A model generated the notes under the pieces. The model worked only from the letters and a program-made list of their open reading frames with translations. It had not been told where the DNA came from and did not search any database. DNA of 44,160 nucleotides, taken from contig JAPSKX010000018.1 in assembly GCA_031181325.1 (NCBI GenBank), positions 1 through 44,160 on the forward strand. Direction: 5' to 3'. Positions 25,818-33,514 of the stretch are shown here, in pieces. Both the position numbers and the translations under genes were made by a program. Source of the DNA: Paenibacillus sp. Its GTDB lineage: Bacteria > Bacillota > Bacilli > Paenibacillales > YIM-B00363. Position 1 is the first letter of the stretch; the number at the start of each line of letters is the position of its first letter.

Positions 25818-26384
25818 TTAACTGAACAGCGCCGCCCCCGCCAATCCGGACAGCAGAATGACGACGATCGGATGCGTCTTGTATTTCGTCAGAGCGACGA
25901 GCGAGACGAGGAAGATGGCGAGCGTCGCGAGCGTCTCCCAACCGATCGAGCCGAAGCTCGTCGGAATGACGCCGTTGCCGATCGCGAACGTGAGCGCCGC
26001 ATAGAAGATGAGTCCCGTTATGATCGGTCGCAGTCCGTAGAACCCCTTGTGGATCAAGTCGCTATTTTTTACTTTACGGAAGAACGTCGCCGCGATCAAG
26101 ACCGCGATAAGCGAGGGAAGCACCGTGCCGACCGTCGCCGCGAGGGCGCCCGGCACTCCCGCCATTCGATACCCGACGAAGATGGCGGAATTCGTGGCGA
26201 TCGGCCCCGGCGACATGCCGGCGACAGCGACGGCGTCCGTAAATTCCGGGAGCGTCATCCATGCATGGCGATGAACGACCTCCCGCTCGATGACCGGGAT
26301 CATCGAGTACCCTCCCCCGAACGATACCGCGCCGATCAGGAGGAACGTCAAGAACAGCTGAATCAACAATCCGGCGATTTCCAT
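25818..26384 (-). CDS. Chromate transporter family protein, half-size (second of pair)
   Basis: 188 residues with about six hydrophobic segments and the CHR motifs FGGGYSMIPVIEREVV and GMSPGPIATNSAIFVGYR. It is a single-domain (short) ChrA; short forms work as a heteropair, as with B. subtilis YwrA/YwrB-type genes. The ATG at 26384 lies one base after the upstream stop and has GGGGGA 11 bases before it; an ATG at 26396 has no spaced site. It may export chromate or, given the FGE gene next door, another oxyanion such as sulfate; the latter is conjecture. Confidence 0.88.
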   Translation of the reverse strand: MEIAGLLIQLFLTFLLIGAVSFGGGYSMIPVIEREVVHRHAWMTLPEFTDAVAVAGMSPGPIATNSAIFVGYRMAGVPGALAATVGTVLPSLIAVLIAATFFRKVKNSDLIHKGFYGLRPIITGLIFYAALTFAIGNGVIPTSFGSIGWETLATLAIFLVSLVALTKYKTHPIVVILLSGLAGAALFS

Positions 26385-26385
26385 C

Positions 26386-27054
26386 TCAGATGCCATCCCC
26401 CATCATGTAACCCCAATCGTCCTCTTGCGGATTCGAATCCAGCTTCGTCTTAAGCCCCGCCTTGGCGCGGATCGCGACCAGCGCGACGCCGACGAAGAAG
26501 CCGCTCGCGATCAAGAAGACCGGGTGAACGTTCGTCAGGAACAAGATCGCTACCGTCGCGGCCGTCACGCCGAAGGTCGTCTTATCGATCACCGCCGACT
26601 TCCCGATCTTCCAGCCCGCATAGCAGATGAGCGCGACGATCGCCGCGCGTACGCCTTCGAACGCGGCTTCGATCTTCGGATGCTCATGGGTCCGAAGGAA
26701 GAAGATCGAGAGAAGGAGCACGATCAGGAAGGTCGGCAGCAGCACGCCGGCCAGCGCCGCCAGCGCGCCCGCGAATCCGGCCAATCGATATCCGATGAAG
26801 GTCGCGGAATTGACGGCGATCGCGCCCGGAATCGACTGGGCTGCGGCGAACACGTCCGCGACGTCCTTCGTCTCCAGCCACTTCCGCCGTTCCACCACTT
26901 CCTGCTCGATCAGCGGAATCATCGCGTAACCGCCGCCGAACGTGACCGGACCGATCTTCAGGAAGCACAAGAAGATCTCCGGCAGCATGCCCCGACGCTT
27001 CGTCCGCGGCCGGTGCATGCCGATGCTTGCCTTCTGCGACCACGTGCGGTTCAC
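26386..27054 (-). CDS. Chromate transporter family protein, half-size (first of pair)
   Basis: 222 residues with the paired CHR motifs FGGGYAMIPLIEQEVV and SIPGAIAVNSATFIGYR, and hydrophobic segments that follow the same order as its partner. The start is GTG at 27054, preceded at 6 bases by GAGGAGGGG. The C-terminus ends in a hydrophilic tail whose TGA is adjacent to the partner's start, so the two are translated together. The pair makes up one two-domain transporter. Confidence 0.9.
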   Translation of the reverse strand: MNRTWSQKASIGMHRPRTKRRGMLPEIFLCFLKIGPVTFGGGYAMIPLIEQEVVERRKWLETKDVADVFAAAQSIPGAIAVNSATFIGYRLAGFAGALAALAGVLLPTFLIVLLLSIFFLRTHEHPKIEAAFEGVRAAIVALICYAGWKIGKSAVIDKTTFGVTAATVAILFLTNVHPVFLIASGFFVGVALVAIRAKAGLKTKLDSNPQEDDWGYMMGDGI

Positions 27055-27080
27055 AGGCGCCCCTCCTCTCCGAAATCATA

Positions 27081-27101
27081 ATGCTTGTTAGCATCATTAT
27101 A
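27081..27101 (-). promoter_or_regulatory. Promoter -10 box with overlapping dyad operator, chromate-transporter operon
   Basis: On the minus strand a perfect TATAAT (27096-27101) is followed by ATGCT-AACA-AGCAT (27081-27094), a dyad that would cover the transcription start. ATGCCA, 18 bases further up, matches the -35 consensus at 4 of 6 positions. A repressor bound here would compete with RNA polymerase. Confidence 0.55.
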
Positions 27102-27266
27102 ACGCAGTTTTTACTATTTTGGCATAAACTTTTGCCGATTTTCCTTAAATGATTTCGATATATGTTATAAATATCCCTTATTCGGGCATCATTCGACCAT
27201 TTTGATATAAAGTCTAGTTTTCCGCTAGGAATTAGGCGAATGCCTAGCAAGGCGTGGAAATCGCAG

Positions 27267-27294
27267 AAAAAAGCCGGCTATTTGCGCAGCCTGC
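27267..27294 (-). terminator. Terminator overlapping the end of the small Cys-rich gene
   Basis: AGCCTGC (27288-27294) pairs with GCCGGCT (27273-27279) with one mismatch; the minus strand then runs into six T residues. The stop codon lies in the hairpin loop region. Confidence 0.6.
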
Positions 27295-27511
27295 GATTGG
27301 CTAACAAATAGTCGGCGTCGGTGTCGACGATATACACGCTGCCCATGCAGCACGGGAAAACGAGCAGCTTCTTCTTGCCCTCCCGGATGTCTTTCAATTC
27401 CTTTTTGCGCATCGGCAGGATGACGTGATTCGATTCGCAGAACGGACATTCCGACACGTACACGTCGTTGCCCGAGGTTTCATAAGGCCAGGAGTGGGAA
27501 AACGGGATCAT
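27278..27511 (-). CDS. Small conserved-looking protein with CxxC and CC cysteines
   Basis: 77 residues, not assigned to a named family by me. Four cysteines are arranged as CPFC (around residues 22-25) and PCC (53-55), which would suit a zinc knuckle or rubredoxin-like site. Between them lie a basic helix (RKKELKDIREGKKK) and a hydrophobic strand (LLVFP). The C-terminus (DADYLLANRRLRK) is also basic. GGAAAGG precedes the ATG, a good promoter sits at 27556-27584 and a terminator at 27267, so it is a self-contained gene. Function unknown. Confidence 0.75.
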   Translation of the reverse strand: MIPFSHSWPYETSGNDVYVSECPFCESNHVILPMRKKELKDIREGKKKLLVFPCCMGSVYIVDTDADYLLANRRLRK

Positions 27512-27555
27512 AGCGTATAGCGTTCCTTTCCGCGGCTTGCCAGATTATGAGGTGT

Positions 27556-27584
27556 AGTATAGACCTTTCCGGCCTATGTTACAA
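27556..27584 (-). promoter_or_regulatory. Promoter of the small Cys-rich gene
   Basis: TTGTAA (27579-27584) and TATACT (27556-27561) on the minus strand are separated by 17 bases. On the plus strand a TACAAT at 27580-27585 could serve as the -10 box for the divergent DHODH-like gene, in which case the two promoters overlap. Confidence 0.65.
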
Positions 27585-27620
27585 TGGTTTCAAACCCGTG
27601 GGTAGAGGGGGGAGCTTCGC

Positions 27621-29600
27621 ATGCCGGATTGGTCTTATCATCCGATCTTCAAGCCGCTGCTGTTCGCGCTTCCGCCGGAGCGCGCGCGCCGCTATACGCT
27701 CCGCGCGATCGGGGCCGTCGGCCGCATGCCCGGCGGGGCGTTCCTCATCCGTACGCTCGGCCATCTGGAGACGCCGCCGGAGGCGAGCGCGACGCTGTGG
27801 GGCCTTCGCTTCGATTGTCCCGTCGGACTCGGTGGCGAGGTCGACCCCCGCGGGGAAGCGAGAACCGCCTTGTCGCAATTCGGCTTCGGCTATCTCGAGA
27901 TCGGTCCGATCTCGGAGCGAGGGACGCCGCCGGCGAATCTGCGGCGGGAGAAGGCCGCGCAGTCGATCCATACGGGGAATCGCTTCGCGAACGACGGCGT
28001 CGAGCGCATCGAACGGACGCTGCGTCGCGATCGACGGCGCGGCGGCCGGAGCAAGCCGCTTTTCCTGCGGCTGCGTCACGACGCCGGCGCCGCGCCGGCG
28101 GAGGCCGCCGCGCAATACGCCCGGCTGGCGGCGCGGCTCGCGCCTTACGCGGCGGCGTTCGTCGTCGACGCCATCGACGAGCGCCGGCCGGAGCCGGAGC
28201 GGAGCGCCGCGCTTCGCGGCGCCGCGGCGGCCGTTCGCGAGGCCGCGCCGGGCAAGCCGCTGTTGCTGTACGTCCCGCCCGACGCGTCGGACGAAGCGCT
28301 CGACGCTTACGCGGCGGAAGCGCGAGCGCACTGGGACGGCGTCGTCGTCGGCAGCGCCGTCGCCGATCCGAGCGGCGGCTGGCGCTCCGGCGCGGCCGCG
28401 CTCGATGACGCGCGTCGAGCGGTCGTCCGGCTCCGAAGCTTGCTCCCGCGTCCGTTCGGCATCGTCGCCGCCGGCGGCGTCGTCGAGCCGAAAGACGCCG
28501 TCGACTTGCGCCGGGACGGCGCCGATCTGATCGAGCTGAACGCCGGTCTCGTCTTCGCGGGTCCGGGCCTCCCCAAGCGGACGAACGAAGCGCTGCTGTA
28601 CGACGCGATCCGAGACGCCCCGGCGCCGGAGCCGCCGTCGTTCTGGAGGTCTTGGGGCTGGATGCAGCTGCTCGGCGTCGCCATGGGGATCGGCGGCGTC
28701 ATCGCGTGGCTGCTCGCCGCGACGACCGTCGTGCTCCCGTACGACACGCGCTTCCTCGGCATCGACCGCGACGCGCTGCATCGGTTGAACGAACGTCTGC
28801 TGCCGTTCATGGCGCATGACCGAATGACGCTCGCGGGCACGATGGTGTCGATCGGGATCATGTACATCGGCTTGGCGCGGTACGGCATGCGGCGGCGCCT
28901 GCACTGGGCCCGCATGGCGGCGATGACGTCCGGCGCCGTCGGATTTTCCGGATTTTTCCTTTATTTGGGGTACGGCTACTTCGATCCGCTGCATGCGGCC
29001 GTCTCCGCGGCGCTGCTGCCGATGTTTATCCTCGCGATGCGAGATACGAGAGACGAGCCGTCGCGTCTCCAGCCGGGCGACCGGAACGACGCCCGGTGGC
29101 GCAGGTCGTTGTACGGACAATTGGCCTTCGTCTGCGCCGGCGTCGGACTGACCGTCGGTGGCCTGGCGATCGCGGGAGTCGGCGTGACGCACGTCTTCGT
29201 CCCGTCGGACCTCGCGTACCTGGAGACGCGCGTCCCGCATCTCCACGAGGCGAACCCGCGGCTCGTTCCGGTCATCGCGCACGACCGCGCGGGCTTCGGA
29301 GGAGCGCTCTTCGCGGACGGGCTGGCCGTCCTGATGACGGCGCTCTGGGGATTGCAGCAAGGGGAGCGATGGGTCTGGCGCATGCTGCTGCTCGCGGGCC
29401 TTCCGGGCTTCGCCGCGGGACTCGGCGTCCATTGGTCGATCGGTTATACGGATTTCCTTCATCTGTTGCCCGTCTACGCGCTCGTTGCGCTCTATGCGAT
29501 CGGACTCGTCCTGCTGTATCCGTACTTGCACGCCCGGAACGACGCTCCGCCCGTGGCGGCGGCGGCTACGAAGAGCGCAGAGCCGGAATCGTTAAGGTGA
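27621..29600 (+). CDS. DHODH-like domain fused to a duplicated multi-helix membrane domain
   Basis: 659 residues. Residues 1-335 follow the class 2 dihydroorotate dehydrogenase fold (FKPLLFALPPERARRYTLRAI; LWGLRFDCPVGLGGEVD; GFGYLEIGPIS; NDGVERIERTL; and the FMN-phosphate region AAGGV...LIELNAGLVFAGPGL). The expected substrate and catalytic positions are changed: the FDKNG Lys region reads EVDPRG, the Ser-containing SSPNTPG segment reads DAIDERRPEP, and the VKI(A)P Lys is absent. From 346 to 640 come six or more membrane helices in two ~110-residue copies, each with AHDR (His399, His554) and D-x-LH (Asp455/His458, Asp611/His614). GGGGGGA precedes the ATG at 27621. It is probably not a pyrimidine enzyme; function unknown. 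Confidence 0.8.
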   Translation: MPDWSYHPIFKPLLFALPPERARRYTLRAIGAVGRMPGGAFLIRTLGHLETPPEASATLWGLRFDCPVGLGGEVDPRGEARTALSQFGFGYLEIGPISERGTPPANLRREKAAQSIHTGNRFANDGVERIERTLRRDRRRGGRSKPLFLRLRHDAGAAPAEAAAQYARLAARLAPYAAAFVVDAIDERRPEPERSAALRGAAAAVREAAPGKPLLLYVPPDASDEALDAYAAEARAHWDGVVVGSAVADPSGGWRSGAAALDDARRAVVRLRSLLPRPFGIVAAGGVVEPKDAVDLRRDGADLIELNAGLVFAGPGLPKRTNEALLYDAIRDAPAPEPPSFWRSWGWMQLLGVAMGIGGVIAWLLAATTVVLPYDTRFLGIDRDALHRLNERLLPFMAHDRMTLAGTMVSIGIMYIGLARYGMRRRLHWARMAAMTSGAVGFSGFFLYLGYGYFDPLHAAVSAALLPMFILAMRDTRDEPSRLQPGDRNDARWRRSLYGQLAFVCAGVGLTVGGLAIAGVGVTHVFVPSDLAYLETRVPHLHEANPRLVPVIAHDRAGFGGALFADGLAVLMTALWGLQQGERWVWRMLLLAGLPGFAAGLGVHWSIGYTDFLHLLPVYALVALYAIGLVLLYPYLHARNDAPPVAAAATKSAEPESLR

Positions 29601-30807
29601 CCGTCGTTCCCCGGCCGGGCTGGCTTTGGATCCGAAGCCGGCCCTGCAGGGAATGGACGAAATGATAACAATACATAAGGCCTGTCCCCGTACCGTTGCT
29701 GCGCGTATTGTATTTCGGCATGCCGAGCTGCTCGAGCTGCTCGTCCGTCATGCCGATGCCGTTATCCGAGACGACGATCGCGAGCTCTTTCCCTTTCCAA
29801 TACGAAGAGACGGACAGCTTGCCGCCGCGATGCAGCGCATTGGCGCCGTTGCGCAGCAGATGCATGAGGCACAGCCTCAGCTGCTCCTCGTTGCACAGGA
29901 GAACGATGTCCTCCGACACGGCGTTCACGAGATCGATTTTCTTCGTTTCGATCGCGGGCCAGATGTCGCGCAGCGCTCCTTCGATGCTCGCCGACACCGA
30001 AACGTTCGTCTTCTCCGCTTCCTGCAGCGTCGTGATCGTTAAGTACGTATGAATGATTTTCTCCGCTTCGTTCAACTCTTGCATGGCCGTATTCACGTAA
30101 TATAGGACTTGTTCGGACGGGTTTTGCCGTTTGATCAATTGCAGGAAGCCGCTGACCGTCGTCAGCGGGTTGCGCAGCTCGTGCGCGATCAGGACGGCGA
30201 GACTGCCGCTGACCGTCAGTTTCTCCATGCGGACGATCTCGCTGCGGACCGAAGCCGTCTCGCGAATATGCTCGGTCAGGAGCAGCGTCAACATCAGAAG
30301 CCCCGACTGTATGCCGGCGAAGAGGAGCGCGGCATCGATCGGCGGGAAGACGGCTTCGACGGCGCCGCTCGCGAAGAGAAGCACGGCGCCGAAGACGGAG
30401 AAGGCGGCGCACCATAACAGCTTCCGCAGCCATGCCGCCGCGAAGAACCTCGTTCGCGCGAAGCCGACGAACGCCGCGATCGCAAGCGAAACCGCGGCCG
30501 TCTCGAGCGTGTCGACGCCGGAGATGAAATGCCTCGCCGTCGCCGCGACGACCGACAACGCGGCGCCGACCGGCCATCCGCCGTATAAGGTGCCGGCGAT
30601 GAGGGGAATGAATTTCAAATCGAACGTATGAACATATTCGTACGTGTATGGAAAGAACATGCAGCCGACCAACGGGACGCTCATGAAGCATCCGATCGCG
30701 AGCGAGCCCTTGCGTTGGAACGGCAGCTGCCGCGAGAACGTCTGAAGCACGAGAAACGGATACGTGATGAACATGATATTGACCAGAATCGATGTGAAAT
30801 TGTTCAT
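29566..30807 (-). CDS. Second orphan sensor histidine kinase, KinB-like
   Basis: 413 residues. A six-helix N-terminal membrane sensor of the 5TMR-LYT kind (LKFIPLIAGTLYGGWPVGAAL) precedes the H-box AVLIAHELRNPLTTVSGFLQL and the ATPase motifs (MHLLRNGANALHRGG, DNGIGMT, GTGTGLMYCYHFV). It is similar in plan to the kinase at 19549-20814. I used ATG 30807, which has GAAGGGA just upstream, although a GTG at 30819 is also in frame. Its last 35 bases overlap the end of the convergent DHODH-like gene. There is no adjacent response regulator, which fits a phosphorelay input. Confidence 0.9.
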   Translation of the reverse strand: MNNFTSILVNIMFITYPFLVLQTFSRQLPFQRKGSLAIGCFMSVPLVGCMFFPYTYEYVHTFDLKFIPLIAGTLYGGWPVGAALSVVAATARHFISGVDTLETAAVSLAIAAFVGFARTRFFAAAWLRKLLWCAAFSVFGAVLLFASGAVEAVFPPIDAALLFAGIQSGLLMLTLLLTEHIRETASVRSEIVRMEKLTVSGSLAVLIAHELRNPLTTVSGFLQLIKRQNPSEQVLYYVNTAMQELNEAEKIIHTYLTITTLQEAEKTNVSVSASIEGALRDIWPAIETKKIDLVNAVSEDIVLLCNEEQLRLCLMHLLRNGANALHRGGKLSVSSYWKGKELAIVVSDNGIGMTDEQLEQLGMPKYNTRSNGTGTGLMYCYHFVHSLQGRLRIQSQPGRGTTVTLTIPALRSS

Positions 30808-30990
30808 GGTCCCTTCCACCCACTCATCGGTCCTCAGTGCCTCTCGACGTCGAATTTTGTCTCATTATACCATTAACTGCCAATGAATGGATATAAAAAA
30901 GACCTCATTCCCGTAGGAAGGAAGCCTTATTTTTGCGGGGATATCTTGTATAATGGAGCAAGCATTTATCGAATTCGGGAGGGCGGCCGC

Positions 30991-31872
30991 ATGGAAGATC
31001 GGTCGGGCCGGATGCGGCTCGCGGGCACGAAGGAATTGCATATTTTGCCCGACGTCCGTACGACGTTCCAGCTATTCGCCCCGCATCTGCGGCGCGTCGA
31101 CGCGTCATGGTCGTATCCGGCTCATGCGCATGCCATGTTCGAATTGAACGTCGTCATGGAAGGCGCGCAGCGCATCGAGATCGACGGCAGGCCGTTCGTG
31201 CAGCGGCCGGGCGACATCGCCATCGTCCGACCCGGCGAGCGCCATGCGGCGATGGCGGAGCCGGACGGGCCGATGGCGTATTTCTGTCTGCACTTTCAGG
31301 CGGACGACCCGCTGCTGCGCGGCGCGCTCCGCGCCTTGGACCGCGGAGTGTACCCGCGCGGCTCCGCGCTCGAACGGCGGATCGGCCCGGCGCTCGCCCG
31401 CCTCGTCGAGCTCGCGCTCGGCGACGGCGACGAGCAATCCGCCGCGGCCCGCATGCGGACGCTGTCCGCCGTGTACGCGCTATTGGCCGCGCTCTCCGAG
31501 GAGACGCCGGAGACCGGGCGCAACGCGTCCCCCGAAGCCGCGGCGCGGCTCGCGGAGCGCATCGCCGCGCGCATCGAACGGTCGGTAGCGAGCGGGGGCG
31601 CGGACGGCCCGGCGGACGCCGCCATTCTTCGCATCGCGGAGTCGCTCGGCTACAGCGCGTCGCATTGCGCCCGCGTCTTCCGCGAGGCGTACGGCATGTC
31701 GCCGCGCGCCTACCGTTCGGCGGTCGTCCTCCGCGAAGCCAAGCTGCTGCTGCTCGACCCGCTGCTCACGATCGAGTCGATCGCCGCGAAGCTCGGCTAC
31801 GACGATCCCGCCGCGTTCAGCAAGCAGTTCCGCCGGTGGACGGGCATGTCGCCGAGGGAGTACCGTTCATAG
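30991..31872 (+). CDS. AraC family transcriptional regulator with cupin sensor
   Basis: 293 residues. The N-terminal part is a cupin-like ligand domain (SYPAHAHAMFELNVVMEGAQR, VQRPGDIAIVRPGERHAAM). The C-terminal double helix-turn-helix is complete (ADAAILRIAESLGYSASHCARVF, REAYGMSPRAYRS; LTIESIAAKLGYDDPAAFSKQF, RRWTGMSPREYRS). ATG 30991 with GGGAGGG upstream is preferred over an in-frame ATG at 30883, because TATAAT at 30949-30954 would make that upstream part untranslated. It is divergent from the kinase and nearly touches the convergent fixX stop. Target genes are not evident. Confidence 0.92.
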   Translation: MEDRSGRMRLAGTKELHILPDVRTTFQLFAPHLRRVDASWSYPAHAHAMFELNVVMEGAQRIEIDGRPFVQRPGDIAIVRPGERHAAMAEPDGPMAYFCLHFQADDPLLRGALRALDRGVYPRGSALERRIGPALARLVELALGDGDEQSAAARMRTLSAVYALLAALSEETPETGRNASPEAAARLAERIAARIERSVASGGADGPADAAILRIAESLGYSASHCARVFREAYGMSPRAYRSAVVLREAKLLLLDPLLTIESIAAKLGYDDPAAFSKQFRRWTGMSPREYRS

Positions 31873-31879
31873 CGCGGAA

Positions 31880-32173
31880 TTACCCGTACTTGTACGTGAT
31901 CCCGTACCCGCCCTTCGGATATACCCAGTAGATGTTGTGCGAAGGGCAGGCGATGCGGCAGGTGCCGCATTCGATGCAATTTTCGTAGGCGACGGTCGTG
32001 ATCTTCTGTTTCCCGTCCCACTCGTACACGTCCGAGGGGCAGAAGTAGTTGCAATCCTTCGTCGTGCACTTCAGGCACGCGTCCCGCTCCTTAATGATCA
32101 GGTGCGACTGGTCGTCGCACTTATACCGAATCGTAAACAGCCGATCCGTCACCGCCGAATTGCCGCTGCTCAT
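31880..32173 (-). CDS. fixX: FixX-type ferredoxin-like protein
   Basis: 97 residues. It has the FixX pattern CLKCTTKDCNYFCPSDVYEW followed by NCIECGTCRIACP, giving the Cys set for a [4Fe-4S] cluster. It pairs with FixC to pass electrons from the bifurcating Etf to the quinone. I chose ATG 32173 (MSSGNS), which overlaps the fixC TGA by 4 bases and has GGAGGG upstream; an ATG at 32191 lies inside fixC with a poorer site. It is last in the fixABCX operon. Its stop is only 7 bases from the convergent AraC stop, with no room for a terminator between them. Confidence 0.93.
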   Translation of the reverse strand: MSSGNSAVTDRLFTIRYKCDDQSHLIIKERDACLKCTTKDCNYFCPSDVYEWDGKQKITTVAYENCIECGTCRIACPSHNIYWVYPKGGYGITYKYG

Positions 32174-33480
32174 CCGTTCATCGCCCTCCATCCCTTGTAG
32201 CCGAGCTTCATCAGGCCCGCCGGTCCGCCGGCAGCCTTCTTGATGATGTCGATCGCCTTCCTCTGCTTCGCCGCCTTCGTCTCCCCGTCCACGAGGAACA
32301 TCTGGTACGCCGCCTCGTTCGCCGCGCGCGGCAGCTTCTCGAACAGCAGCTCCGGATTTTCGTCCTTCAGCAGCTGATGCATTCCCTTGTATTTCTTCAG
32401 GTCTTTCCCCACGAACGACTCCCGGATATTACGGTCGTAGGAGGAAAGCGAGGCCGCGGAATAATTTTCGACCGCTCGTGCCCGAACAATCGCTTCCCCC
32501 GCCAGCCTTCCCGACGTCATCGCGAGGTTCGTGCCTTCGCGGTGTACGAAGTTGACGAGCTGCGCCGCGTCGCCGCAGACGACCCACCCGGCGCCCGACA
32601 GCGGCGGGATCGAATGGTACCCGCCCTCGGGAATGAGATGCCCGGAATACTCCTTCGTCTCGCCGCCTTGAATGAGCTTGCGGATCATCGGATGCTGCTT
32701 CACCGCGTCCAGCACGGCGTACGGCTTCACCTTCTTCTCTCGCAGATGGCTCACCATGACGCCGACGCCGAGCGAGATCGTCTCCTTGTTCGTGTACAGG
32801 AACCCCATGCCCGCCATGCCGAGCGACGTCTCGCCCATGAATTCGATCGTGACGCCCTCGTCGCCCTCGAGATTGAACCGATCCTCGAGCTTCTCCCGAG
32901 GCAGCGCGATGACCTCCTTCACGGCGAGCGACACCTGGTCGGGCTCCCACTCCTTATGAATGCCCATCGCCTTGCCGAGCAGCGAATTGACGCCGTCGGC
33001 GATGACGACGACGTTCGCGTACAGGTCGCCGTCCTCCCGGTCCGTGCGAACGCCGACGACCTTGTCGCCCTCGCGAATGACTTCGGTGACGACCGTCTCG
33101 TAGACGGGGACGGCGCCCGCCTCGACCGCCTTGCTCGCGAACCATTGGTCGAACTTGACCCGAAGGCCCGTAAAACAGTTGTACGGCGCCTTGTACGCCT
33201 CGTTCCGGTGGCCGAGCGTCACCATCGACTCCTTGCCCATGAGCCAGATGCGCTGCTCGACGATGTGCCGTTCGATCGGCGCGTTCTTCTCCGTCCAGAA
33301 TTCCGGCACGAGCTCCTCGATTTGCTTGCGGTACAATACGCCGCCGAACAAGTTTTTCGCGCCGGGGAACTCGCCCCGCTCGATCAGCGCCACGGACAGC
33401 CCCGCCCGCGCCATCGTCATCGCCGCCGCCGCGCCCGCCGGACCCGCCCCGACGACGACCGCGTCGAACTTCTCCGTCAT
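32170..33480 (-). CDS. fixC: FixC-type FAD-dependent Etf:quinone oxidoreductase
   Basis: 436 residues. The N-terminal Rossmann motif VVVGAGPAGAAAA binds FAD. FGGVLY, GKESMVTLGHRNEAYKAPYNC, VVIADGVNSLLGKAMGI and WVVCGDAAQLVNFVHREGTNLAMTSGRLAGEA match the geranylgeranyl-reductase-like/Etf-QO FixC family. It accepts electrons from EtfAB and reduces the membrane quinone together with FixX. The start at 33480 (MTEKFDAVVVG) has GGAAGGGG upstream; a longer frame to 33852 overlaps etfA and is spurious. Confidence 0.95.
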   Translation of the reverse strand: MTEKFDAVVVGAGPAGAAAAMTMARAGLSVALIERGEFPGAKNLFGGVLYRKQIEELVPEFWTEKNAPIERHIVEQRIWLMGKESMVTLGHRNEAYKAPYNCFTGLRVKFDQWFASKAVEAGAVPVYETVVTEVIREGDKVVGVRTDREDGDLYANVVVIADGVNSLLGKAMGIHKEWEPDQVSLAVKEVIALPREKLEDRFNLEGDEGVTIEFMGETSLGMAGMGFLYTNKETISLGVGVMVSHLREKKVKPYAVLDAVKQHPMIRKLIQGGETKEYSGHLIPEGGYHSIPPLSGAGWVVCGDAAQLVNFVHREGTNLAMTSGRLAGEAIVRARAVENYSAASLSSYDRNIRESFVGKDLKKYKGMHQLLKDENPELLFEKLPRAANEAAYQMFLVDGETKAAKQRKAIDIIKKAAGGPAGLMKLGYKGWRAMNG

Positions 33481-33514
33481 ACGCCCCACCCCTTCCTCTT
33501 CGGTTGATAATCCG

